Positions 1 to 5,861 of a stretch of DNA of 5,861 nucleotides are shown one piece after another. The first letter of the stretch is position 1; every line of letters starts with the position of its first letter. A model generated the notes under the pieces. That model saw only the letters and a program-made list of their open reading frames with translations. It did no database searches and had not been told where the DNA came from. The DNA is from Micromonosporaceae bacterium (GTDB taxonomy: Bacteria; Actinomycetota; Actinomycetes; Mycobacteriales; Micromonosporaceae): the NCBI GenBank assembly GCA_003543035.1, contig DPJL01000056.1, positions 1-5,861 of the forward strand, written 5' to 3'. A program made the translations under genes and the position numbers.

Positions 1-2955
1 CTGCAGAGCATAAAAGCCGATCCATCATTTGGTACCAACAGATGGGTCTACGTCTACTATGCCCCACCGCTTTCGACTCCGGGTGGCGACGCACCCGCGA
101 CCGGCACGCCCGCCGATTTCGCGCCATTCAACGGCGTGAACCGGTTGGCACGTTACACAGTCCGGGCTGACAACACGTTGGATCCGGCTTCCGCGGTCAC
201 CATCCTTGACGTGCCAACGAGCCGGGGCATGTGCTGCCACGTCGGCGGGGACATCGACTTCGACGCGGCCGGGAACCTTTACCTGTCAACCGGAGACGAC
301 TCGAATCCGTTCGACTCATCGGGGTACACCCCGATCGACGAGCGGGCCGGGCGCAACCCGGCCTTCGACGCGCAGCGCACCTCGGGTAGCACGAATGACT
401 TGCGTGGCAAGGTTTTGCGCATTAAGCCCAGTGCGGGCGGCGGATACACCATCCCCGCGGGCAACATGTTCGCGCAAGGAACAGCGAACACGAAGCCCGA
501 GATCTATGCGATGGGCTTCCGCAACCCGTTCCGGATGAGCGTGGACAAGGGAACCGGCGTCGTCTATCTCGGCGATTACGGCCCCGATGCGGGCACAGCG
601 GATCCCGGCCGTGGACCGGCGGGACAGGTCGAGTTCACCCGCATCGCGTCGCCGGGCTTCTACGGCTGGCCCTATTGCTCGAGCTTCAACACCCCGTACG
701 TCGACTTCACGTTCCCCAGCGGACCGTCGGGGGCACCCTTCAACTGCGCCGGTGGCCCGGTGAACAACTCACCCAACAACACCGGTCAGCAGCAACTCCC
801 ACCGGCACAGTTGTCGTGGATCCCTTACACCGGCTCCACACCACCGGAGTTCACCGGCGGGGGACTGTCTCCGATGGGTGGGCCGGTTTACCGGTACGAC
901 CCCAACCTGGTGTCGGATGTGAAGTTCCCGGCCTACTACAACGGGACCTACTTCGCGGGCGAGTTCGGCCGGCGCTGGATCAAGAATGTGGTCCCGGACA
1001 GTGCCGGGGCGCCGTTGAAAATCAACCCGTTCCCGTGGTCGGGCACGCAGGTGATGGACATGGAGTTCGGCCCGGACGGTGCGCTCTATGTGCTGGACTA
1101 TGGCACGTCATGGTTTGGCGGCGATGAGAATTCGGCGCTCTACCGGATCGAATACGCCTCAGCGGGCAGGGCTCCGATCGCGGTCGCATCCGCGTCGCGC
1201 ACGTCGGGGACGGCGCCGCTCGCGGTGAACTTCAGCTCGGCCGGGACTAGTGACCCGGACGGCAACCCGTTCACCTACGCATGGGACTTCACCACCAATG
1301 GCAGCACCGATTCCACCGCAGCCAACCCGTCCTTCACGTACCCGACAAACGGTGTCCACACCGCGACTTTGACCGTGCGGGACAGCACCGGCAGGAGTGG
1401 GACAGCCAGTGTGATCATCACGGTTGGCAACACCGCGCCAACGGTGAACCTGCAGTTGCCGGCCAACGGCCAGGTCTTCAATTTCGGTGACCTGATTCCT
1501 TACCAGGTCACGGTTACCGATCCGGAGGACGGGACGATCGACTGCGCTCGGGTGAAGGTGACCTACATCCTGGGCCACGACACCCACGGGCATCCGGTGA
1601 CGTCGAAGAACGGTTGCACCGGCTCGATTCAGACCACGGCCGACGGCGAACATGATGTCGCCGCAAACATCTTCGGAGTCTTCGACGCCGAATATACCGA
1701 CAACCCGGTCAACGGCGTCCCCGCGCTGACCACGCACACCAAGAGTGTGACGCAGCAACGGACCCGGCAGGCCGAACACTTTGGCAACTCCAACGGGATT
1801 CAGATCGTCAGCAAGGGCGCTGCCAATGGCGGTCGTGCCGTTGGGTTCATCGACAACGGAGACTGGATTTCCTTTACTCCCTACAACCTTGGCGGCATCA
1901 CGTCGTTCTCGGCACGAGTCGCGTCCGGCGGCGCGGGTGGAACCCTTTCCCTGCGAACAGGTTCGCCGACCGGGCCGATCGCCGGCTCGGTGGCCGTTGC
2001 ACCAACCGGTGGCTGGGAAACGTTCGTGACGGTCAACGGGAGCATCACACCGCCTAGCGGGACTCAGGAACTCTTCCTGGTCTTCACGGGTGGTGCTGGA
2101 TCACTCTTCGACATCGACGAGTTCACCTTGGGCGGTGGCGCTCCGCCGGTTACCGACCTTGCTCTCAACAAGCCAGTGTTGGTCTCCAGCACCGAATCGG
2201 CTCTGTATCCGGGCGCCAACGCGGTCGACGGCTCGGTGAGCACCCGATGGTCGAGTGCCTTCTCCGATCCGCAGTGGATCCGGGTCGATCTCGGTCAGCC
2301 GTATGACCTCAGCCGTGTCAAGTTGACGTGGGAGGCGGCATACGGCTCCGGGTACCAGGTCCAAACCTCGCTCGACGGAACGAATTTCACCGCGATCCGG
2401 ACCGTGACCGGCGGCGACGGCGGTGTCGACGACATCACCGGACTCAGTGGCAACGGTCGATACGTGCGGATCTACGGTACCGCTCGCGGAACGGCTTGGG
2501 GTTACTCGCTCTTCTCGTTCGAGGTGTATGGGGGAGGCGCGCCGCCACCTCCACCACCGCCGCCACCGTCCAACCTTGCTCTCAACAAGCCGGCGTTGGC
2601 GTCCAGCGTGGAATCCACCCTCTACCCCGCATCCGCGGCCGTGGACGGCTCCGGAACCACACGGTGGTCGAGTGCCTTCGCTGACCCGCAATGGCTTCAG
2701 GTCGACCTCGGCCAGTCCTACTCCATCGGCCGGGTGAAGCTGACCTGGGAGGCGGCCTTCGGGTCGGGCTACCAGGTGCAGACCTCACCCGACGGGTCGG
2801 CGTGGACCACGATCCGCACTGTGACCGGTGGGGACGGTGGGGTCGACGACCTCACCGGCCTGACCGGCACCGGCCGGTTCGTCCGAATTAACGGCACCGC
2901 CCGTGGGACAGGCTGGGGTTATTCACTTTTCGAAGTTGAGGTCTACGCACCGTAG
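1..2955 (+). CDS. Secreted PQQ-dependent sugar dehydrogenase-like protein with PKD, CBM6 and two F5/8C domains (5' partial)
   Basis: The frame is open from base 1, and its first codons (LQSIKADPSFGTNRWVYVYY) already read as propeller sequence. The true start and any signal peptide therefore lie to the left, and the GTG at 136 is internal. Counting codons from base 1, residues 1-385 are a glucose/sorbosone dehydrogenase (GSDH) propeller. CCHVGGDIDFD carries His80, which matches the position of the catalytic base of soluble PQQ glucose dehydrogenase, and LRGKVLRI, YAMGFRNPFR and GPDGALYVLDYG are further family motifs. A PKD domain follows (about 390-477, with SDPDG and YAWDF), then an Ig-like spacer with GHDTHGHP and two Cys, then a CBM6-like module (about 591-710). 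Two F5/8 type C domains (720-844 and 859-984) end the protein. No LPXTG or C-terminal membrane segment is seen, so release from the cell is likely. By family it would oxidise a sugar or polyol while bound to glycans; the substrate is unknown and activity is inferred. Confidence 0.93.
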   Translation: MQSIKADPSFGTNRWVYVYYAPPLSTPGGDAPATGTPADFAPFNGVNRLARYTVRADNTLDPASAVTILDVPTSRGMCCHVGGDIDFDAAGNLYLSTGDDSNPFDSSGYTPIDERAGRNPAFDAQRTSGSTNDLRGKVLRIKPSAGGGYTIPAGNMFAQGTANTKPEIYAMGFRNPFRMSVDKGTGVVYLGDYGPDAGTADPGRGPAGQVEFTRIASPGFYGWPYCSSFNTPYVDFTFPSGPSGAPFNCAGGPVNNSPNNTGQQQLPPAQLSWIPYTGSTPPEFTGGGLSPMGGPVYRYDPNLVSDVKFPAYYNGTYFAGEFGRRWIKNVVPDSAGAPLKINPFPWSGTQVMDMEFGPDGALYVLDYGTSWFGGDENSALYRIEYASAGRAPIAVASASRTSGTAPLAVNFSSAGTSDPDGNPFTYAWDFTTNGSTDSTAANPSFTYPTNGVHTATLTVRDSTGRSGTASVIITVGNTAPTVNLQLPANGQVFNFGDLIPYQVTVTDPEDGTIDCARVKVTYILGHDTHGHPVTSKNGCTGSIQTTADGEHDVAANIFGVFDAEYTDNPVNGVPALTTHTKSVTQQRTRQAEHFGNSNGIQIVSKGAANGGRAVGFIDNGDWISFTPYNLGGITSFSARVASGGAGGTLSLRTGSPTGPIAGSVAVAPTGGWETFVTVNGSITPPSGTQELFLVFTGGAGSLFDIDEFTLGGGAPPVTDLALNKPVLVSSTESALYPGANAVDGSVSTRWSSAFSDPQWIRVDLGQPYDLSRVKLTWEAAYGSGYQVQTSLDGTNFTAIRTVTGGDGGVDDITGLSGNGRYVRIYGTARGTAWGYSLFSFEVYGGGAPPPPPPPPPSNLALNKPALASSVESTLYPASAAVDGSGTTRWSSAFADPQWLQVDLGQSYSIGRVKLTWEAAFGSGYQVQTSPDGSAWTTIRTVTGGDGGVDDLTGLTGTGRFVRINGTARGTGWGYSLFEVEVYAP
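2158..2949 (+). repeat. Tandem duplicated F5/8C (discoidin) domain-coding units with a nine-proline linker
   Basis: Two copies of a roughly 125-codon unit begin with LALNKP at 2158 and at 2575, giving a period of 417 bases (139 codons). About three quarters of the residues match by eye. WEAA, GSGYQVQTS, TVTGGDGGVDD, TARGT and GYSLF are shared. Some DNA is identical, for example a 19-base run at the LALNKP start of each copy. The copies are separated by Gly-Gly-Gly-Ala and nine consecutive prolines (2542-2568). This looks like an intragenic duplication of a surface- or glycan-binding domain with a rigid spacer. Confidence 0.9.
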
Positions 2956-2960
2956 CCCGC

Positions 2961-2964
2961 AGGA
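2961..2964 (+). promoter_or_regulatory. Ribosome binding site of the acyltransferase-like gene
   Basis: AGGA ends 7 bases before the ATG at 2972, directly after the stop of the preceding gene (2953-2955). It favours the ATG over an in-frame GTG at 2903, which lies inside the upstream gene and would add a tail that does not look like the family. Confidence 0.65.
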
Positions 2965-2971
2965 TGGAAGC

Positions 2972-3763
2972 ATGAAAGACGACCTGCTGCCCGTGTTGCT
3001 CGAGCTGGCGATCCCGCACGAGGACATCGGCGAATTGATGGCGGTCAAGCTGACCGCGCACGAGCAGCGACTGCTGGAGGAGCGTGTGCACACGCTCCTC
3101 CAGCACCTCGGTTCCGTCGATTCACCGCCGCCCCGATTTGAGCCGATCCCGGACACGCATCCGCTCTTCTACGTGTTCGTCTATGCCGCGGCGTTGCCGT
3201 GTGTGAAGGCCTACCATCGGGCGCGCGGCATCCCGGAGGAGATCTCCCGGCTCACGTTCAGCGACGTCGGGCGAAGCGTCGCCGTCCACCGGCGACGGAC
3301 CGGTGTCGCCGGGCTGAGTCCTGTGCACTGGTTGATGCTGCACTTCTGCGGGACCCGCTATCAGGTTGGGCGGCTCCAATGGGAACAGGCCATCGAGGAG
3401 GGCGAACCCGTGCTCTCCATTCACATTCCCGCGTTCTGCGGCCCGCTGAAGCCAGTCGTGGTCGACGAGTCCATCGAGCGCGCCAAGGCCTTCTTCCAGA
3501 AGCATTTTCCTGAGGTCGAGTACCGGAAAGCCGTCTGCTACTCGTGGCTGCTCGACGAACAACTCGCCGAATACCTGCCCGCCGAGTCGAACATCATCCA
3601 GTTCCAGCGCCGGTTCACCCTGACAGGTCAGCAGGACAATGACGAGTCCATCCAACGGTTCGTCGACGTTGACAGCGCTCTACATAGGACAGTCCTTGAG
3701 CACCTCGCCTCGGGACGCCACTGGCACACCGGCGGTGGCTGGCTCGACCTCAGTCGGAGGTGA
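2972..3763 (+). CDS. Acyltransferase-domain protein (NAT_N / GNAT_C type), acceptor unknown
   Basis: The product has 263 residues. The N-terminal part (about 1-125) is mostly helical and matches what I know of the N-acyltransferase N-terminal domain. The C-terminal part (about 126-258) has the fixed pattern of the GNAT-like C-terminal domain: RYQVGRLQWE (129-138), VLSIHIPAFCGPL (147-159), FFQKHFPE (174-181), VCYSWLLDEQLAEYLP (188-203) and SNIIQFQRRF (206-215). The family is assigned from these motifs from memory and is common in actinomycetes as 'acyltransferase domain-containing protein'. Acyl donor and acceptor are not known to me. There is no signal peptide or membrane segment, so it should be cytosolic. 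It starts 16 bases after the dehydrogenase-like gene and probably shares its transcript. Its last 14 bases overlap the end of the convergent MauE-like gene. A perfect 34-bp palindrome encodes residues 34-45. Confidence 0.85.
   Translation: MKDDLLPVLLELAIPHEDIGELMAVKLTAHEQRLLEERVHTLLQHLGSVDSPPPRFEPIPDTHPLFYVFVYAAALPCVKAYHRARGIPEEISRLTFSDVGRSVAVHRRRTGVAGLSPVHWLMLHFCGTRYQVGRLQWEQAIEEGEPVLSIHIPAFCGPLKPVVVDESIERAKAFFQKHFPEVEYRKAVCYSWLLDEQLAEYLPAESNIIQFQRRFTLTGQQDNDESIQRFVDVDSALHRTVLEHLASGRHWHTGGGWLDLSRR
3072..3105. repeat. Perfect 34-bp palindrome inside the acyltransferase-like gene
   Basis: The half-site TGCTGGAGGAGCGTGTG (3072-3088) is followed at once by its exact reverse complement (3089-3105), with no spacer and no mismatch. 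Flanking bases 3071 and 3106 do not pair. The centre falls exactly between codons 39 and 40 (Val-His), so the antisense strand read in register gives the same peptide, LEERVHTLLQ. It could form a long cruciform or RNA hairpin. Its role is unknown. It is not a canonical terminator, because no T-run follows and it lies early in a coding region. Confidence 0.95.
3750..3763. other. Tail-to-tail overlap of two convergent genes
   Basis: The TGA of the + strand acyltransferase-like gene is at 3761-3763. The TGA of the - strand MauE-like gene is the complement of 3750-3752, so the last 14 bases of each gene are shared. The only inverted repeat noticed here is 5 bp (3747-3751 with 3757-3761) and lacks a T-run. 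The two transcripts must therefore run into one another for some distance. Confidence 0.9.
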
Positions 3764-4238
3764 ACAGGTAGGTCAGGTCGTCCCAGCGGATGAAGAGCAG
3801 GCTCAGGAAGGCACCCAATCCGAGAGCCACCAACGATTGCGGCCCCATTGCCGGGAGCTGACCGGCGGCCAACCCAACGAGCGCCACGAGACCCAGCAGT
3901 CCGTTGCGGACGAGGTGAGGCACGCCGAGCTGCTTTCCACCGGCGCCGAAGCAGTTGCACCTCACCACCCGCTGGCTCTTGATGGTGAGCGCGATCCCGG
4001 CTGAGAAGGCCGCCAGGAGAAGGAGAGCGAGCACATAGCCCAATGGCGGCAATAGCACCAAGAACACCACGCACAGCGCTTCCGCCCCAATGACCGCAGC
4101 AGCCATGGGCCGCTTCGCGTGCTTGATTCCCAGTCCTGCCAACGATTCCGCGAAGTTCACCGGGCTGCGAAGCTTGCCGATGGCCGCCGCGGCGAAGACG
4201 AACCCGAGCAGGGCCCGGCAAGCGAGATCGACGTCCAT
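3750..4238 (-). CDS. MauE/DoxX-like redox-associated membrane protein
   Basis: This 162-residue integral membrane protein has about four or five hydrophobic segments (roughly 5-22, 45-64, 66-86, 112-129 and 133-151). The hallmark is RCNCFG (93-98) followed by RNGLL (111-115). It corresponds to the CxCFG...RN pattern of the MauE family, which in methylamine dehydrogenase maturation works with a thioredoxin-like partner, MauD, on disulfides outside the membrane. Here the Cys pair is Cys94 and Cys96, with Asn rather than the more usual Gly between them. The early GKLRSPVNF motif (21-29) also fits DoxX/MauE proteins. The likely role, inferred, is passing electrons across the membrane to or from an exported thiol substrate. 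No MauD-like partner is in the window. The start ATG lies 1 base after the signal peptidase stop with only a weak ribosome site, which suggests translational coupling. It is the last gene of its operon. Confidence 0.86.
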   Translation of the reverse strand: MDVDLACRALLGFVFAAAAIGKLRSPVNFAESLAGLGIKHAKRPMAAAVIGAEALCVVFLVLLPPLGYVLALLLLAAFSAGIALTIKSQRVVRCNCFGAGGKQLGVPHLVRNGLLGLVALVGLAAGQLPAMGPQSLVALGLGAFLSLLFIRWDDLTYLFTSD

Positions 4239-4239
4239 G

Positions 4240-4653
4240 TCAGCCCGTCTTGCTCATCCGGCGGACCACCACACCGAGGACGGCGGCGGTGTCGATGTAG
4301 CCGAGGCTGCGTGAGTCGAGACTGCGTACGTTGTCACCCAGCACCACGAATCGGCCTTGCGGGACCTTCGGGTCGTCGACCGTGTGCCTCACCTCCTGCG
4401 GCACCTCATCACCTGCCACGGCAACGACCCGCTTGACCAATAGGGGCGGCGCACCTGGTACCGGATGAGAAAGCTTGAAAACCACGACATCGCCGACCTG
4501 GCAGTCGCGCTGCCGGCGCACCACGAGGCGGTCGCCGTTGAAGTAGGTCGGCGACATGGAATGCCCCTGCACGGTGATGAGGATGGATCGCCGTCGCAGC
4601 AACAGGACGCAGAGTGCCCCGGCTGCAAAGGCGATGGGTAGCAGCCAGATCAT
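4240..4653 (-). CDS. S26-family signal peptidase, small single-membrane-segment type
   Basis: This 137-residue serine protease of the type I signal peptidase family has one N-terminal membrane anchor (about 2-19) followed by Arg-Arg-Arg (20-22), which predicts a catalytic domain on the outer face. The catalytic serine is Ser32 in GHSMSPT (30-36). The Lys general base is Lys74 in VKRVVAVAGD (73-82). LGDNVRSLDSRSLGYI (105-120) is the conserved C-terminal box. All key residues are present, so it should be active. It is much shorter than E. coli LepB and resembles the compact Gram-positive or mitochondrial inner-membrane-protease layout. The ATG overlaps the ABC transporter stop in an ATGA junction, and a good GGAGGG site precedes it. 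Location between an exporter and a redox membrane protein suggests it is dedicated to one exported substrate rather than being the housekeeping enzyme; that is an inference. Confidence 0.93.
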   Translation of the reverse strand: MIWLLPIAFAAGALCVLLLRRRSILITVQGHSMSPTYFNGDRLVVRRQRDCQVGDVVVFKLSHPVPGAPPLLVKRVVAVAGDEVPQEVRHTVDDPKVPQGRFVVLGDNVRSLDSRSLGYIDTAAVLGVVVRRMSKTG

Positions 4654-5861
4654 GGCATCGACCCTCCAATGGGGACGCTGATGGTGAATTCCTCGAAGAC
4701 CTCGGCCGCGCCTACCCGATGGTCCTGATAATCGGCCGCCTGCAACGAGAACAGCGTGGCGTAGATGCCGTCATGAGCCATCAGCTCATCGTGCGAGCCC
4801 AGCTCAGCAATGACACCATCGTCCAAAACAGCGATCGTGCCGGCGTTGCGCAGGGCTCCCAGCCGATGCGAGATCAGCAGACTCGTGCGGTTGGATCGGT
4901 GCTGCCGCATGGTTTCGTGCAGCTCGTGCTCGGCCGCCGCATCCAACCCCGAGCTCGGCTCGTCGAGGATCAGCAGATCCGCGTCGGAGCGCATCAGGGT
5001 GCGGGCCAGCGCCAGCCGTTGGTTCTGCCCGCCGGAGAGTTGCACCCCGGTGTCGCCCGTGCCGTCGTCGAAGAAGATCCGGCTCAGCAGGGTGTCATAG
5101 CCCGCAGGCAACGCACTGACGGCCTCGTCGATGCCCGCCATCTCAGCGGCCCGGCGTACCCGCTGCCGATCGGTTAGGTGCTCGAGGTCGCCGATGCCGA
5201 TGTTCTCGGCGGCGGTCAGGTCGTAGGTCTGGAAGTCCTGGAAGGTCACGCCGATCCGGCGGCGCAGCTCGTCGACGGAGAACTGCCGGATGTCGGTGCC
5301 ATCCCAAGTGATCTGACCGCGTTCCACGTCATAGAAGCGGCAGAGGAGCTTGACCAACGTACTCTTGCCCGCGCCGTTGACGCCGACGAGCCCGATCGCT
5401 TGTCCCGCTTGAATAGTGAGGTCGAGCCCGCGCAGGATCCATGGACCGCCGGGGTCATAGCGGAACCACACATCGCGAAGCTCGATGCCCTGCCGCAGCG
5501 GCCCGGGCGTGGCCGATCCGTCGGTCAGGTCGGGCGAAGCATTCATCACCTCGAGATAGTTGGTGAAGAGCCGGGTGCTGCTCACCGCGACCTGAAGCTG
5601 GCTGATCACACCGAATACCGCACCCTGCACCGCGGCTGTGGCCGCTACGAACAGGATCAGGTCTCCGGCGGTCAACTGTCCTTTCGCCGCGCGATACACG
5701 ACCACCGCCGAGCCCAGCGCTGCGACTAACGCGCCGAGAGCCGCCAGGGCACTCTGGATCACGGTGGAGCGGCGCTGGACCCCGAGCTCGGCGTCGGTCG
5801 TGTGGCGAAGGGCGTGCAGCATTCGGCCCTGAAAGAGGTTGCCCAGACCGAAAAGGCGGGT
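4650..5861 (-). CDS. Type I ABC exporter with fused membrane and ATPase domains (N-terminus missing)
   Basis: The frame is open through the right edge: 13 codons (TRLFGLGNLFQGR) precede the first visible Met (5822), which is internal. Numbering from that Met, the last two membrane helices lie at about 20-45 and 55-75. The nucleotide-binding domain starts near 112. It has Walker A GVNGAGKST (147-155), the Q-loop Gln195, signature LSGGQ (262-266), Walker B LLILDE (283-288), D-loop SGLD (291-294) and the switch His319. All ATPase residues are intact. TRLFGLG and the FFDDGTGDTGVQLSGGQ region resemble actinomycete exporters found with peptide natural product clusters, though substrate cannot be deduced from this. 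No C39 peptidase domain is visible in the retained part, and the missing N-terminus cannot be judged. It acts as a homodimer or heterodimer in the membrane. Its stop overlaps the signal peptidase start by 4 bp. Confidence 0.93.
   Translation of the reverse strand, partial: TRLFGLGNLFQGRMLHALRHTTDAELGVQRRSTVIQSALAALGALVAALGSAVVVYRAAKGQLTAGDLILFVAATAAVQGAVFGVISQLQVAVSSTRLFTNYLEVMNASPDLTDGSATPGPLRQGIELRDVWFRYDPGGPWILRGLDLTIQAGQAIGLVGVNGAGKSTLVKLLCRFYDVERGQITWDGTDIRQFSVDELRRRIGVTFQDFQTYDLTAAENIGIGDLEHLTDRQRVRRAAEMAGIDEAVSALPAGYDTLLSRIFFDDGTGDTGVQLSGGQNQRLALARTLMRSDADLLILDEPSSGLDAAAEHELHETMRQHRSNRTSLLISHRLGALRNAGTIAVLDDGVIAELGSHDELMAHDGIYATLFSLQAADYQDHRVGAAEVFEEFTISVPIGGSMP
4662..4667 (-). promoter_or_regulatory. 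Ribosome binding site of the S26 signal peptidase gene
   Basis: On the - strand GGAGGG ends 8 bases before the ATG (4653-4651). It lies inside the end of the ABC transporter gene and supports coupled but independent initiation. It settles this ATG as the start, since the ATG at 4658-4656 is in the transporter frame. Confidence 0.75.

Noticed and set aside
136..138. GTG as the start of the first gene
   Set aside because: The same frame is open to base 1 and encodes family-typical propeller sequence before it, so the gene starts outside the window.
1159..1779. Open 206-codon antisense frame opposite the dehydrogenase-like gene
   Set aside because: It lies wholly antisense to a gene with clear PKD and Ig-like domains, its protein is Arg/Gly/Val-rich with no recognisable motif, and such frames are expected in GC-rich DNA.
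2101..2691. Open 196-codon antisense frame opposite the F5/8C repeats
   Set aside because: Its low-complexity Trp/Arg run mirrors the proline linker on the other strand. It is a shadow of the sense gene.
2903..2905. GTG as an earlier start for the acyltransferase-like gene
   Set aside because: It would overlap the upstream gene by more than 50 bases, lacks a clear ribosome site, and adds residues unlike the family. The ATG at 2972 has AGGA at good spacing.
2888..3106. Antisense frame beginning LEERVHTLLQ, the same peptide as in the sense gene
   Set aside because: The shared peptide is the direct consequence of the in-phase palindrome at 3072-3105, not evidence for a second gene. It is short and spans the end of the upstream gene.
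3122..3655. Open 177-codon antisense frame opposite the acyltransferase-like gene
   Set aside because: The sense strand encodes a strongly conserved family, while the antisense product has no recognisable domain.
3747..3761. Small inverted repeat at the convergent junction as a terminator
   Set aside because: The stem is only 5 bp and no T-run follows on either strand.
4614..5177. Open 187-codon + strand frame opposite the ABC transporter
   Set aside because: It is antisense to a complete, motif-intact ATPase domain and has no recognisable motif of its own.

Overview
The window is GC-rich, densely packed coding DNA from what looks like a Gram-positive actinomycete. This rests on the strong G/C bias at third codon positions, long antisense shadow frames and gene families typical of that phylum. 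The genus cannot be read from the sequence. Five protein genes fill the window almost without gaps, and the first and last are cut by its edges. No tRNA, rRNA, CRISPR array, insertion sequence or gene-free stretch over 300 bases was seen.

Left half, + strand (1-3763). The first gene encodes a large, probably secreted, multidomain protein. It has a PQQ-dependent glucose/sorbosone dehydrogenase-like propeller, a PKD domain, an Ig-like spacer, a CBM6-like carbohydrate-binding module and two near-duplicate F5/8 type C (discoidin) domains joined by nine prolines. Its start lies left of the window. Sixteen bases after its stop comes a 263-residue acyltransferase-family protein (NAT_N/GNAT_C type) with its own ribosome binding site. 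Inside that gene sits a perfect 34-bp palindrome, centred on a codon boundary.

Right half, - strand (5861-3750). Three tightly coupled genes are read from right to left: a type I ABC exporter (N-terminus beyond the right edge), a small S26-family signal peptidase and a MauE/DoxX-like redox membrane protein with a CNCFG motif. They overlap by 4 bp or lie 1 bp apart, so they are almost certainly one operon. Together they look like a module that exports a substrate, cleaves it at the outer membrane face and supplies reducing or oxidising equivalents there. A peptide natural product is one plausible substrate, but no precursor or modifying enzyme is visible here. The head of the operon lies beyond the right edge.

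The two transcription units converge and their last genes overlap tail to tail by 14 bp, with no convincing terminator between them. Whether the acyltransferase belongs functionally with the sugar-dehydrogenase-like gene upstream or with the export module opposite it is open.
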